This document shows positions 53,006 to 62,005 of a stretch of 64,000 bases of DNA, piece by piece. Below the pieces are notes generated by a model. It saw only the letters and a list, made by a program, of their open reading frames with translations. It had not been told where the DNA came from and ran no database searches. The position numbers and the translations under genes are program-made. The DNA is taken from contig CAVPGV010000003.1 in the NCBI GenBank assembly GCA_963704075.1, positions 62,001 through 126,000 of the forward strand. The letters are read 5' to 3'. The DNA comes from JADKAV01 sp963704075 (GTDB lineage Bacteria; Actinomycetota; Actinomycetes; S36-B12; UBA10799). The number at the start of each line of letters is the position of its first letter. Position 1 is the stretch's first letter.

Positions 53006-55102
53006 CTACTCGACGACCACTGTCGCGGTGCTCCCAGCCGGGCCGAACACCGCCAGGTACGCCCCGGCCGGCGCCTGCTTCGTCGCTGCGGCGCCACCGC
53101 CGGAGTCGATCATCGAGAGGTTCTCGTCGAACAACTTCCAGTCGCTCTGACCTGAGATCGTCACCGTCGACGCAGCCGGAACCCGGTACCACTGGACCAG
53201 ACCCCGGGCGTCAATGGTGACGGTGTTCGCGCCAGGCGCCAGGCTAGGGACAGTCGCAGCGGGCCGTAGGACGCTGCTGCTGAACGACAGGTACTCCTCA
53301 CCGCCCTGCATCGAGAAGTCGAAGTCGTACAGATCACGGCCGAAACCCAATGGAATCTCGAGGAACATGCTGCCGACGGTGTCGCTGGTGGTGGCGTCGA
53401 AGGGTACGGTCTCCACGAGCGCACCCTTGGCCAGCAGGTATCCCGACAGCCCGGGGATTGACGTGATCTCGACGGCGGCGGTGCCGGCCAGCGTCCAGTT
53501 CAGCGACATCGGACTCTCATTGGCCAGCAACCACTTCTTGCCGACCCGCGCTTGCCACGCAGATGACAGCGAGCCTCCAGGTCGGGTCTTCTGCCCCCTA
53601 GCGACGTGGGAGTAGTACGTCCCGGTTCCACCGATGCTGCGCTGTACGACATAGGTGCGGCCCCACGCTTTGACCGACCGGATCGAGGCACCGGGGCTCT
53701 GCGTGGACCAGAAGGACCCGTCGTTGCGCAACTCGAAACGGCCTGGGTTATTCACCCAACGGCCATCGACCAACCGTGCGACCTTCAGGGACCGGTTCTT
53801 GCTCTTGGTCAATTTGAGCGTCTCGTTCTGGGCCAGGAATGTGCCCGAGAGTCTCTTGATCTTCTTCTTGGCCATCTTCGCGGTCACCTTGCCCGTGCCC
53901 GGCTCACCGCCGACCTGCTTGGGCATCTTCTTGACGGCGCCCGTCTCCACCAGGGCGTTGAGCAGCACTGTCTGCGCAACGGTTTCGGCGGCGATGGAAC
54001 TGAAACTTCTGCCAGCGCCCTCGACGACAACCCCTAGTCCGTGGTCGGGGGCGATTGCGAACGACGCGTGGTAGTCGACCGTGTCGCCGCCTTTCGTCCA
54101 GCCGAGCACTCCAGCGGACTTCAACGCCGGGTCCTGGACCGAATCCCAACCCAGGCCGTAGCGCAGGAAACTGGGCGGTCCGACCCGCAGCGTGGTGGCG
54201 GTCTCGTCGGCCGCCATTTGCTGGATGGCACTACTCGACAGGATTCGCTTGCCGCCGACCTTTCCGTCGTTGGTGAACACCTTGGCGAGCTGGGCCATGT
54301 CCCGGGATGTGGACATGAGGCCACCGGATGCGAACAAGTTGGTGATCTCGATGGGCTGGGCCTGTCCCCCTTGGATGATCGGGGCGACACTTCCAGGCAC
54401 CGGAACCGACGTCTGGTAGCGCGAATGCCTCATCCCCAGTGGCTTCAGGATGTTGGCGGTCACGTAGTCCTGGATCGGCATACCCGAGACCCGCTCCACC
54501 ACCACTCCCGCCAGCGTGAAGCAGTCATTGCAGTACACGTTCATCGCCCCGGGAGTGGTCTTCAAAGGGGAGTTGCGCAACCCGCCCAGGGCGCGATCGA
54601 CGTACGAGGGGATCGGTTCGTGGCTCCAGGCGTCGGCGTAGTCGGTGCCCGGCACTCCTGCTGAATGGTTGAGCAGCATCCGCACCGTGATCTGCTTGTA
54701 CTGCGGCGACTCCATCGCGAAGTCCGGCACGTAGCGCGCCACCGGAGCATCCAGCGAGACCTTGCCTTGGTCCACCAACTGCATCACCGCCATCGTGGTG
54801 ACCACCTTGCTCACCGAGCCAACCCCGAACTGGGTCGTCGGCGATGGCTTCTTTCCTGCGGGGTTGACTCGACCGAACGTCTGACTCCACACCGTCTTGC
54901 CGTTGGCCACCAAGGCGATGGATGCCGAGGTCGACTTGGTCTGCTTGAGCGCGGACCGCACGGCCTTGCGCCCCTCTTTGATCGTGGTGTCGAAAGCGGG
55001 CGCTGGCTTCTTGTTGACGGCCACCGAGGCCTGGACTGCAGGCACACCCCCCAACACCGTCGCAGTGACCACAAGGGCTGTCAGTACTTTGGCGATGCGC
55101 AT
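53006..55102 (-). CDS. Secreted beta-lactamase/D-alanyl-D-alanine carboxypeptidase-family hydrolase
   Basis: Class C-like serine hydrolase: signal peptide (1-25), SVSK (Ser96, Lys99) as nucleophile motif, LLNHSAGVPG, YCN (Tyr190-Asn192) as second motif. The third (KTG/HxG-like) motif is probably HASF/GWTKGGDTVDYH near residue 350. The domain ends about residue 400. A C-terminal region of about 300 residues, Lys-rich at its start (KMAKKKIKRL) and beta-rich afterwards, has no family I recognise. 698 residues from ATG 55102. Could be a D,D-peptidase, esterase or amidase rather than a resistance enzyme. Confidence 0.87.
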   Translation of the reverse strand: MRIAKVLTALVVTATVLGGVPAVQASVAVNKKPAPAFDTTIKEGRKAVRSALKQTKSTSASIALVANGKTVWSQTFGRVNPAGKKPSPTTQFGVGSVSKVVTTMAVMQLVDQGKVSLDAPVARYVPDFAMESPQYKQITVRMLLNHSAGVPGTDYADAWSHEPIPSYVDRALGGLRNSPLKTTPGAMNVYCNDCFTLAGVVVERVSGMPIQDYVTANILKPLGMRHSRYQTSVPVPGSVAPIIQGGQAQPIEITNLFASGGLMSTSRDMAQLAKVFTNDGKVGGKRILSSSAIQQMAADETATTLRVGPPSFLRYGLGWDSVQDPALKSAGVLGWTKGGDTVDYHASFAIAPDHGLGVVVEGAGRSFSSIAAETVAQTVLLNALVETGAVKKMPKQVGGEPGTGKVTAKMAKKKIKRLSGTFLAQNETLKLTKSKNRSLKVARLVDGRWVNNPGRFELRNDGSFWSTQSPGASIRSVKAWGRTYVVQRSIGGTGTYYSHVARGQKTRPGGSLSSAWQARVGKKWLLANESPMSLNWTLAGTAAVEITSIPGLSGYLLAKGALVETVPFDATTSDTVGSMFLEIPLGFGRDLYDFDFSMQGGEEYLSFSSSVLRPAATVPSLAPGANTVTIDARGLVQWYRVPAASTVTISGQSDWKLFDENLSMIDSGGGAAATKQAPAGAYLAVFGPAGSTATVVVE

Positions 55103-55255
55103 GACGCCCGGCCTCTCCTGCCACGCGGGGCCGCGGTGCAATGAACTGACCGTAGATGATCCAGGTTGGGCTGTCGAATCACCGCGCTCTCACAGGCGGA
55201 CCCCGCCACGTCCGACACACCGCGCGACCAGCACCCCGCCTGCGACTCAACCAGC

Positions 55256-55302
55256 GACTTTGGACGCAGCGTGCCACCCAGTGACCAGATCTGACCAAAG
55301 TC
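55256..55302. repeat. 47-bp dispersed repeat with inverted ends, copy 3
   Basis: Identical to copy 2 (52897-52943) over 47 bases and in the same orientation; the base before (C) and CC after are also shared. It lies in the 245-base spacer between the beta-lactamase-family gene and the YCII gene. Confidence 0.7.
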
Positions 55303-55347
55303 CCCCGGCGCGTCGCTAACCCGCGTCGAAGTCCTGCCGGATCACAC

Positions 55348-55623
55348 CTACGCGTCAGGCACGAACTCGCGAACCTCCTGTGCGCAGCTTCAGGCGACTG
55401 CGACCTTGGCCGCCCACTCCAACGCCTGCTCGCGAGACGGCACCTCAACGACGGCGAACCCACCCACGAATGTCCGCTTCCCCCGAAACGGCCCACCGCG
55501 CACCGTCGCATCGGCGCCCACCACACTCGCCTCGACGACAGCATTCGCGGCTCGCGACGTCGGGCAGATCCTCCTCGGAAAGACCAAGTCTCCCTCATCG
55601 AACGAAATCAGGTAACGCGTCAT
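55348..55623 (-). CDS. YCII-related (DGPF) protein with in-frame TGA
   Basis: YCII-fold protein: MTRYLISFDEGDLVFP, GGPFRGKRTFVGGFAVVEVPSREQALEWAAK. The frame meets TGA at codon 78 (55390-55392) directly after KVAVA, but stays open beyond it for 14 codons that still look like the family: SCAQEVREFVPDA, then TAG at 55348. Family members I recall read AVAC-R-CAQEVREF here, so the TGA sits at a Cys/Arg position and TGC to TGA is the smallest change. Nonsense mutation, base-call error, or (least likely) recoding. Coupled to the VOC gene by one base. Confidence 0.65.
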
Positions 55624-55624
55624 C

Positions 55625-56074
55625 CTACGTTCCTGAACTGATCTGCTCCGCGAGCGCGACGATGACGCCTGCCGGACCGCGCAGGTAGCACAGCCGGAAC
55701 GATTCCTCGTACTGAGCCACCTCGCCCAGCACCTCTGCGCCGTGGAGACGCAGGCGAGCGATGGTGTCGTCGATGTCGTCGACGGCGAACATGACCCGGT
55801 GCAGGCCCAGGGTGTTCGGGGGCGGGGCAGGCGGGTCAGCACTCACCGCTGCCGGCGCCTCGTACCGTGTCAGTTCCAGCCGGCCGGACCCATCCGGCGT
55901 GCGCATCATGACGATCTGGCTGCGGACACCTTCGAGGCCAACGGTCTGATCCGCATACGCACCTTCGATGTTGGCCGTGTCCTGCACCTCGAGGCCAATC
56001 TCCCCGAAGAAGCCGATGGCGGCGTCGAGGTCGTCCACGACGATCGCTACGTTGTCCAAGCGCGGAAGAGCCAT
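55625..56074 (-). CDS. VOC family protein (glyoxalase/bleomycin resistance-like)
   Basis: Two-repeat VOC fold of 149 residues: LDNVAIVVDDLDAAIGFFGEIGLEV starts module one, LHRVMFAVDDIDDTIARLRLHGAEV starts module two, ending in LCYLRGPAGVIVALAEQI. Potential metal ligands are His in LHRVM, Glu in GRLELTRYE and Glu in ALAEQI. Reaction unknown; the family covers glyoxalases, dioxygenases and resistance proteins. ATG start. First gene of a pair with the YCII gene. Confidence 0.87.
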   Translation of the reverse strand: MALPRLDNVAIVVDDLDAAIGFFGEIGLEVQDTANIEGAYADQTVGLEGVRSQIVMMRTPDGSGRLELTRYEAPAAVSADPPAPPPNTLGLHRVMFAVDDIDDTIARLRLHGAEVLGEVAQYEESFRLCYLRGPAGVIVALAEQISSGT

Positions 56075-56217
56075 GTCGCGAGCCTAGAAAGCGGTGTCAA
56101 GATCGCGCCAGGGGGCACGCAGCACCCGCAATCCGCGGACGTCAACATGACCGACGGACTACGTCGTTGCCCGGTCTGCGATTTGCCGCCACACCGGTCG
56201 CGGAGGCAGCACCACAT

Positions 56218-57237
56218 TCAATTCGTGCGAGCCTTTCGAACCATCGCGCGGATGGTTCGGGTCACCAGTCTGGGCTGATCCAGCTGAATGTAGTGCCCGC
56301 TCTTGGCAGCGGTCACGTGGCGTGCGCCGGGCACGAGACCGGCCAGCATGTCCTGCGAGGCCTGGAAGGCGCGCTCCAGGTCGTTGATCGGCCAATCGGG
56401 CGGGAAGCCGAACGGGTTGGCAAGGACGCGGGAGTGGGAGAGGACCGTGAGCGGCATCCGGCGCAATGGGGTGTCCGCCTGCGCTTGGCGCACCTGGGCA
56501 GCGCTGGTCTCCAGGCTGAGTCGCTCGACTGCCGAGTAGGTCTCGAGACTCGGCGGGGGCTGGGGGTTCAGCACCGCAGCCAAGTACTGCTCAGGCGTCA
56601 AGAACTCCTTGTATGCGGCAACGAAGTCCTCATTCTGCGCATCGATCGACACGAGGCCGCCGATGCTGCCCGGGTGGAGGGTCGCATACAGGCGGGCAAC
56701 CATGCCACCGAAGGAGTGACCGACCAGAACATAGGGGCCTGGCACATCGGCGGCGCGCAGCAACTTGCGCAGATCGACGGCGATGTCGCGTGCGCTGCGC
56801 GGCATCGCCACTGGGTCACTGCGGCTGAACTTGCCGGGCAGTAGGTACGTGCCGGGGCGGTCGTAGGCGCACACGCGTGTGAACCGGGCCACCGCTGGGA
56901 ACACTGCGCGGCCCGGCCCCGACGGCGGAATGCTCCACACCTTCGCGAGGTCCCCGGTTCCGGCCTCGAGCACAACAGTTGGGCTTCCAGTGCCTCGGCA
57001 CTTGATGAACAGCTTGCGACCACCCTGGATCGCGACTCGTTTGGCGAAGTGCCGGCGCCCGGCATGCGCGGTTCCGTGAGGACCGTGCATGGCGATCGCC
57101 ACGGTTGACTCACCAGGCTGCGACCGCGGTTGCGTGGGTTCGCCCCACGCAGGCGGTGATGACACTGCCCCCGCGACCACCATGGAGCCGGTCAGGAGCA
57201 CTGAGGCGAGGATCGCGGGCAAGGCCTGAGCGCTCAA
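56218..57237 (-). CDS. Secreted alpha/beta hydrolase
   Basis: Alpha/beta hydrolase fold with nucleophile elbow GHSFGG (Ser), catalytic Asp probably in SIDAQNED and His in KSGHYIQLDQP; RVCAYDRPGT gives the second strand. The hydrophobic segment QALPAILASVLLTGSMVVAGA is signal-like. I favour the TTG at 57237, which has GAAGG seven bases upstream; an ATG at 57342 in the same frame adds an Arg-rich n-region and cannot be excluded. About 339 residues. It follows the HSL-type hydrolase gene. Substrate unknown (ester or lipid). Confidence 0.78.
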   Translation of the reverse strand: MSAQALPAILASVLLTGSMVVAGAVSSPPAWGEPTQPRSQPGESTVAIAMHGPHGTAHAGRRHFAKRVAIQGGRKLFIKCRGTGSPTVVLEAGTGDLAKVWSIPPSGPGRAVFPAVARFTRVCAYDRPGTYLLPGKFSRSDPVAMPRSARDIAVDLRKLLRAADVPGPYVLVGHSFGGMVARLYATLHPGSIGGLVSIDAQNEDFVAAYKEFLTPEQYLAAVLNPQPPPSLETYSAVERLSLETSAAQVRQAQADTPLRRMPLTVLSHSRVLANPFGFPPDWPINDLERAFQASQDMLAGLVPGARHVTAAKSGHYIQLDQPRLVTRTIRAMVRKARTN

Positions 57238-57354
57238 TCGAATACCTTCCCGACCTCGGCCCCCCGGCAACCGTACCTCGAGCGACGGAATCCAGGCGTA
57301 CTGCGGGCGACGCCGACGTGCTCCCGGTCGTCGCTGTGGCATTGCGAATCGCGG

Positions 57355-58407
57355 CTAGTCCCTTTCGCGGGCCTGCCGCATCCCGGCCGACAAGGACGCC
57401 ACGGCATCGGCCAGCGCCCGCCTGCTCCACTTCCCCACTCCCGTGGCATTGACGAAGGCGTGGACATGCCCCTCCACGAACTGCAGAGATGTGGGGACAC
57501 CCGCGGCCTGCAACTTGTGCGCATAAGCGATGCCTTCGTCACGCAGCACGTCGAAGCCGGACACCGCGACATGCGCCGGCGGGTGGCCGGTCGGATCACC
57601 CAACAGCGGCGAGGCCCGTGGGTCGGTCCGGTCCGAAGGAGTCGGTAAGTAGTGCCCGATGTACCAGTCCATCTGCTTCTCCGTGAGGAAGTAGCCGTCC
57701 GAGAACAGCCGGTACGAAGGGTGCTTCGTGCTGGCGTCGGTGACGGGGAAGAAGAGCACCTGGAAGTCAGGGGGGCCGTCGGCGTCGTTCAAGGTCTCGG
57801 CACAGACCACCGCGCTGAGGTTGCCGCCCGCGCTGTCACCCGCCACCGCCACGGTGGTTCCCCACTGCGGATGTGAACGCAGCCAGCGGTAGGCGTCGAC
57901 CGCGTCGTACACGGCGGCCGGGAACGGGTGCTCCGGCGCCAGTCGGTAGTCGACCGACACGATAGCCAAATCGGTGTGGGCGGCTAGGAAACGGCACACC
58001 GAGTCGACGGACAGGAGACTCCCGACGACCCAGCCGCCGCCGTGATAGTAGGCGACAGCCCCTCCGACCTCGGCATCCGCGGATCCCCTGTAGACGCGCC
58101 CGGCCACCGACCCTTCGCGAGTGGGTATTCGCACGTCCTCGATGATGTCCACCGGTTCGGGCGCGCCGAAGATCATGGCCTCCGCATCGATCTGGTCACG
58201 TGCTTGGCGAAGAGGCAGGTCCTCGAAACTCGAGCCCGGCATGGCGTTCAACAACCGCAACGCCATCTGCACCTCGGTGAGCAGACGCTGCCCGTCGATG
58301 ACGACCGGTTTTCCCGCGATGAGGCGCTGGGCGGGCTCGGGGAGCAGGCCGAGGCCACGGATGACCCCTCGTATCGCTCGCTGCTGAAGGTTGAGCGTTT
58401 CGGACAT
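57355..58407 (-). CDS. HSL-family (alpha/beta hydrolase fold-3) esterase
   Basis: Hormone-sensitive-lipase family carboxylesterase of 350 residues. Oxyanion HGGGW and nucleophile GDSAGGN are intact; the Asp is in SGFDVLRDEG and the His in EGHVHAF. An N-terminal cap of about 90 residues precedes the fold. ATG at 58407 has GGGAG five bases upstream. Likely in an operon with the secreted hydrolase that follows. Cytosolic; short-chain acyl esters are the usual substrates of this family. Confidence 0.88.
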   Translation of the reverse strand: MSETLNLQQRAIRGVIRGLGLLPEPAQRLIAGKPVVIDGQRLLTEVQMALRLLNAMPGSSFEDLPLRQARDQIDAEAMIFGAPEPVDIIEDVRIPTREGSVAGRVYRGSADAEVGGAVAYYHGGGWVVGSLLSVDSVCRFLAAHTDLAIVSVDYRLAPEHPFPAAVYDAVDAYRWLRSHPQWGTTVAVAGDSAGGNLSAVVCAETLNDADGPPDFQVLFFPVTDASTKHPSYRLFSDGYFLTEKQMDWYIGHYLPTPSDRTDPRASPLLGDPTGHPPAHVAVSGFDVLRDEGIAYAHKLQAAGVPTSLQFVEGHVHAFVNATGVGKWSRRALADAVASLSAGMRQARERD

Positions 58408-58465
58408 CACTGCTCCCATCGGCGCGGCGGACGGAACCACTGTAGATCGCGTGCCTCCCGCCCAA

Positions 58466-59227
58466 CTAGCGATGCAGCGGCAGGATCATGATCCCGTTGA
58501 AGTCGACGAAGCCCAGTCGAGCCCAGTACTGCGACAGGGCGCGGTTGGCCGCAGCCCGTTCATCGAGGTCCTCGAGGCCGGGCCGCATGGGATACAGAGC
58601 CGCCACATCCGCACACCTGCCGAGTTCTCGAAGGGCAAGTTCGGTGGCCAGCAGTCCGTACTCAGCGCCTCGCCAGTCCGGGCTGATCTCCATGCTGTTG
58701 ACGATCACGGCACGACCGTGAACCAGATCGATTTCGGCGGTGAGTTCGGCGAGGTCGAAATGCTCACCGAGCAACGCCTCCCCGACCAGGGCCACGTCCA
58801 GGCCGAGCGCGGAGAGTTCGTCCCAACACGTCTCGGACAGCAGATCCGCAGACACCAGTCGGCCGTTGCCGACCGGCATGATCAGCGTCTCCGGGAGCAG
58901 CCGGCTCAACTCGGGCAGGTAGGTGGCAGCGTCGACATGGGCGAGCGCGGACAGCGCTGCGAGGTCGACGTCGGGGCCGGCGTCGGGTGACCACTCCACC
59001 TGCACCGAGGCAAGATACTCCTGAACCGCGGCAGGTATGGAACCGTGACCAGGCCGACGCACATCGGTTCGCAGCGTGACGAACATCGTCGGGCGCAAAC
59101 CATCGACGACCGAGCGCCTGCTCGATTCGGCGGCCTCCACGTCTCGAGTGTTGTACGCCAGCGACTCAGATGCAGGACGGAGATGACGTCCTTTCAGGAG
59201 TACGGTCTGCCCATGATCCGTCGACAC
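58466..59227 (-). CDS. GNAT-like N-acetyltransferase domain protein
   Basis: 253 residues. The C-terminal third has a GNAT-like acetyl-CoA site and end: MEISPDWRGAEYGLLATELAL (the V-x-RGxG-like loop is altered to WRGAEYG), then ANRALSQYWARLGFVDFNGI. The N-terminal half is unrecognised. The GTG at 59227 has GAGGG upstream but would overlap the divergent collagen-like gene by 15 bases; an ATG at 59086 is a possible shorter start. Substrate unknown. Confidence 0.55.
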   Translation of the reverse strand: MSTDHGQTVLLKGRHLRPASESLAYNTRDVEAAESSRRSVVDGLRPTMFVTLRTDVRRPGHGSIPAAVQEYLASVQVEWSPDAGPDVDLAALSALAHVDAATYLPELSRLLPETLIMPVGNGRLVSADLLSETCWDELSALGLDVALVGEALLGEHFDLAELTAEIDLVHGRAVIVNSMEISPDWRGAEYGLLATELALRELGRCADVAALYPMRPGLEDLDERAAANRALSQYWARLGFVDFNGIMILPLHR

Positions 59228-59819
59228 GTCACACCCTCATTGATCATCTCGCTGCTGGCGCTGTTCATCGCGACCAGCGGGGCCAGTTACGCGGCCCTAC
59301 AACTGCCCAAGAACTCCGTCGGGACCAAACAACTGAAGAAGTCCGCCGTCACGACGAAGAAGGTGAAGAACCGGTCACTGCTGGCCAAGGACTTCAAGAA
59401 GGGCCAACTCCCGCGCGGTGCAGCAAGGGCTTCAAGGTCTGACAGGGCCAAGTGGACCGACGGGTCCGCGCGGGCCCAGCGAAGCCTATCGAGCGGATCG
59501 GACCGGCCCGCTGCTGGCGCTCACCACCACGTTCCAACCCATCGTGGCGACCCAGGTTCTTCCGGCCGGGTCGTACGTCCTGTTCGGCCGGTCCAACATC
59601 GCCGCCGGACCGAGCACCGTCATCTGCAGTCTTGAGAACGATGCTGCCCAGAACGTCACGGTGGCGGCGGGTGGGGTTGTTGCCCTGGCCCAGACCGCAA
59701 CGGTGGTCCTGGACACTCCGCGTTCGGTCACCTTGAACTGCCTGAAGTCCGTTGGAAACCCGCAGGTCGCACAAGCCTCGATCACCGCGGTCCGCGTGGA
59801 ATCACTCAACGTGAGCTAG
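59213..59819 (+). CDS. Secreted collagen-like protein, one frameshift
   Basis: A type common in actinobacteria: signal-like helix (PSLIISLLALFIATSGASYA), LPKNSVGTKQLKKSAV, KVKNRSLLAKDFKKGQLPR, a short collagen-like Gly-X-Y stretch (GLTGPSGPTGPRGPSEA) and a beta-rich C-terminal domain of about 105 residues. The first part and the Gly-X-Y part are in different frames; removing one G at 59417-59418 joins QLPR to VQQGLQGLTG. About 201 residues when corrected. Probably secreted or surface-exposed; function unknown. Confidence 0.72.
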
Positions 59820-59844
59820 GTGGCAGCCAGGACCAGGGACCCGC

Positions 59845-61020
59845 TCAGGCAACAGGCGGTTCGACCGGCAACCTCGTCGAGGTCGTTTCCAGCACCGCGC
59901 CGTACGCAGCGGATGTTGTGGCAGCCATCTGATCCCACCCCAGCCGACGCGTCACCGTGATCGGACCCGCCTCGGCGTAGCGCCTCCACAGCGCCTCGTC
60001 ACGCAGTAGATCCACCAAAGCCTCCGCAAGCGCTGACGGCGCCGCGGGCGGCACCACCATCCCGTTCACGCCGTCCTCAACGACCGCGCGCAGACACGAC
60101 ACGTCGGTTGCCACGGTCGGCAGTCCGACGCTGAGGGCTTCGGCCGCGGCCATCGCTGGTGGCGAGGTGGTGTAGTCGTACTTGAAGGGCCAGACTCCGA
60201 CCTGCGCCGCCGCCATCTCGCCGAGCAGGTCCGACACGGGTTCGGTCACAACATCGAGGTGATCTCCCAGTCCGGCGGCCCGCGCCTTGGCCAGCAACCC
60301 GTCGAGTTCGGGACGCGGTATCAACAACAGCCGCAAACGAGCGTCGGGCACGGCCCTGAGCACCAACGGGAAACAGTCGAGCAAAGTGTCGATCCCGCGC
60401 ACGGATTCCGCGCGGCCGGCGAAGAGAACCACGGGCGCGCCGCTGGAACGCTGCGCGCGCCGCACATCGACCGGTGCGCCCGAGCCCAGTCGACGAACGT
60501 CCATGCCCCGCAACCTGTCGAGCACCCGTGGGTCCGGGGTGAGAACCGTGCGGGTTCCCGCCCGGCGCAGCGCCCGGCGTATAACGGCAGGCGGCACGAC
60601 CGTGGTTGCCGCCACCCGAGGTCGCAGCACATTGGACTGCACCGCGGCCCTCAGACCCCCTGCGCGCAACCGGCGCGGCGACGGCAGCGTCGGCCACGCG
60701 TACATCGTCATGAGGTTCCGATAGGAGGGAATCCCCGTGCGTGCGGTGAACAACGGCGCCAGCGCGCCGCCGTGCAGGTGGACGATGTCGGGTCGCAAGG
60801 CGTGCAGCGCCGCATCCAGCGCATCGCGTCGACCCATGGGAAAGGTCTCAACCGCACCACCGAGCTCAGTGACACCTTCAAAGACCTCGGTGCCGTCGTG
60901 GGCCGTCGTGGTGATGAGGAAGTGCTCCCCCTGCACCCGTTGCGCCGTTTCGGTCACGGTCCGCCCCATCGCCTCGTGCCCTGAGAACTCGGCGATGACG
61001 TGCACCACCCGCACGGTCAC
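59845..61020 (-). CDS. Glycosyltransferase family 4 (GT-B fold)
   Basis: 391-residue GT-B enzyme. N-domain: RVVHVIAEFSGHEAMGRTV and IVHLHGGALAP; C-domain: VVLFAGRAESVRGIDTLLDCF and the sugar-nucleotide site region PPAMAAAEALSVGLPTVATDVSCLRAVVEDGVNG. The usual E-x7-E is kept with the first residue changed to P-A-M-A-A-A-E. GTG start overlaps the preceding GT2 stop as GTGA. Last gene of a glycosyltransferase cluster on the minus strand; likely builds an envelope glycan. Confidence 0.85.
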   Translation of the reverse strand: MTVRVVHVIAEFSGHEAMGRTVTETAQRVQGEHFLITTTAHDGTEVFEGVTELGGAVETFPMGRRDALDAALHALRPDIVHLHGGALAPLFTARTGIPSYRNLMTMYAWPTLPSPRRLRAGGLRAAVQSNVLRPRVAATTVVPPAVIRRALRRAGTRTVLTPDPRVLDRLRGMDVRRLGSGAPVDVRRAQRSSGAPVVLFAGRAESVRGIDTLLDCFPLVLRAVPDARLRLLLIPRPELDGLLAKARAAGLGDHLDVVTEPVSDLLGEMAAAQVGVWPFKYDYTTSPPAMAAAEALSVGLPTVATDVSCLRAVVEDGVNGMVVPPAAPSALAEALVDLLRDEALWRRYAEAGPITVTRRLGWDQMAATTSAAYGAVLETTSTRLPVEPPVA

Positions 61021-61808
61021 GCGACAGCCCTGCGCATTCCGCGCAGGAGGCCAGCCGCCTCAACACCTTTGAGGAGCACCAACCCCGAGGCCTTGACCGG
61101 ATGCTTGGCCAGCGTGCCCGCCTGTTTGAGCACACCCGATCGGGCCAGGTGCGCGCGACCCTCCGGATGCCGGGTGAGGTACTCGGCGACCCACCGGCCG
61201 TAGTACTGCTTCTTGCTGTAGGTGACATGCAACTGGATCCGGCCTTCGTCGTGCCAGATCAACGCGTCGATGCGGTCGACGATGACCCCGAGTGCCTTGG
61301 TCCGGTCGGCGAGATCCCAATCCTCGGCAGCGGTCAGCGTCTCGTCCCAGCCCCCGGTGGCATCGAACACCTCCCGGCGGAATGCGCGGGGTGCTTCCAC
61401 ATCCGCATCGCCCACGTACAGGCTCTTCTCGAGCACACGGCAGGACGCGAAGAATCCCTCGCCGAAGGAACGCTCCGGGATGATCACTGCGCCCACCTCG
61501 GGCCTGCGTTCGAAGACGTCGACAGCGTCTGCGACCACGGTGGGCTCCAGGACCATGTCGGAGTCGATGAACACGACGATCTCGCCGGTCGACTCCGCAG
61601 CGCCTCGATTGCGTTGCGCACTGCGTTCGGGCTTCTGGTCGAACGTCCGATCGGCCAGTGCCACTGCGATATCGGTCGTGCCGTCGGTGGAGCTGTTGTC
61701 CACCACGATCACCTCGACGTCCGGGTGCGTCTGATTGCGGCAGGACTCAAGGCATGCGGCAAGTGTCCGCGCGGAGTTGCGGGTGGGAACGATCAGACTG
61801 ACTCTCAT
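61017..61808 (-). CDS. Glycosyltransferase family 2 (GT-A fold)
   Basis: 263 residues beginning MRVSLIVPTRNSARTLAACL, with VIVVDNSSTDGT (nucleotide site), a VFIDSDMVLEP metal-binding DxD-like site and a WDETLTAAEDWDLADR acceptor/base motif. ATG at 61808 overlaps the small membrane gene's stop as ATGA. Inverting or retaining status and donor are not determinable from sequence alone; GT2 enzymes invert. Part of the envelope glycan cluster. Confidence 0.88.
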   Translation of the reverse strand: MRVSLIVPTRNSARTLAACLESCRNQTHPDVEVIVVDNSSTDGTTDIAVALADRTFDQKPERSAQRNRGAAESTGEIVVFIDSDMVLEPTVVADAVDVFERRPEVGAVIIPERSFGEGFFASCRVLEKSLYVGDADVEAPRAFRREVFDATGGWDETLTAAEDWDLADRTKALGVIVDRIDALIWHDEGRIQLHVTYSKKQYYGRWVAEYLTRHPEGRAHLARSGVLKQAGTLAKHPVKASGLVLLKGVEAAGLLRGMRRAVA

Positions 61809-62005
61809 GCTTGCTCCCTGTCGGTGATGATCCAGATCGGGACGCTGAGGATGCCGAACGCGAAACCAACCGTGACGAAGACGTCTGAGACTGCTCGCTG
61901 ACCGATACTGACCAGCGCGGCGGCGAACAACATGGCCAGCACTGCGACGATCAGCGGAACCCGCCACGCCCATCGGCGCACTTCAGAAACCTCAGGCCGC
62001 ATCAT
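61805..62005 (-). CDS. Small two-helix membrane protein in glycosyltransferase operon
   Basis: 66 residues, two predicted helices (about 15-34 and 41-59). It overlaps the upstream GT4 gene by 11-14 bases and the downstream GT2 gene by 4 bases, which is good evidence that it is a real, coupled gene. No homologue recognised; it could recruit glycosyltransferases to the membrane. Confidence 0.6.
   Translation of the reverse strand: MMRPEVSEVRRWAWRVPLIVAVLAMLFAAALVSIGQRAVSDVFVTVGFAFGILSVPIWIITDREQA

Noticed and set aside
53006..55102. Antibiotic-resistance beta-lactamase
   Set aside because: Motifs fit the broad serine hydrolase family; the long extra C-terminal region and lack of context do not support a resistance role.
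55348..55392. Selenoprotein as the primary explanation of the YCII TGA
   Set aside because: No clear SECIS-like hairpin just after the TGA and the contig carries many other single-base problems.
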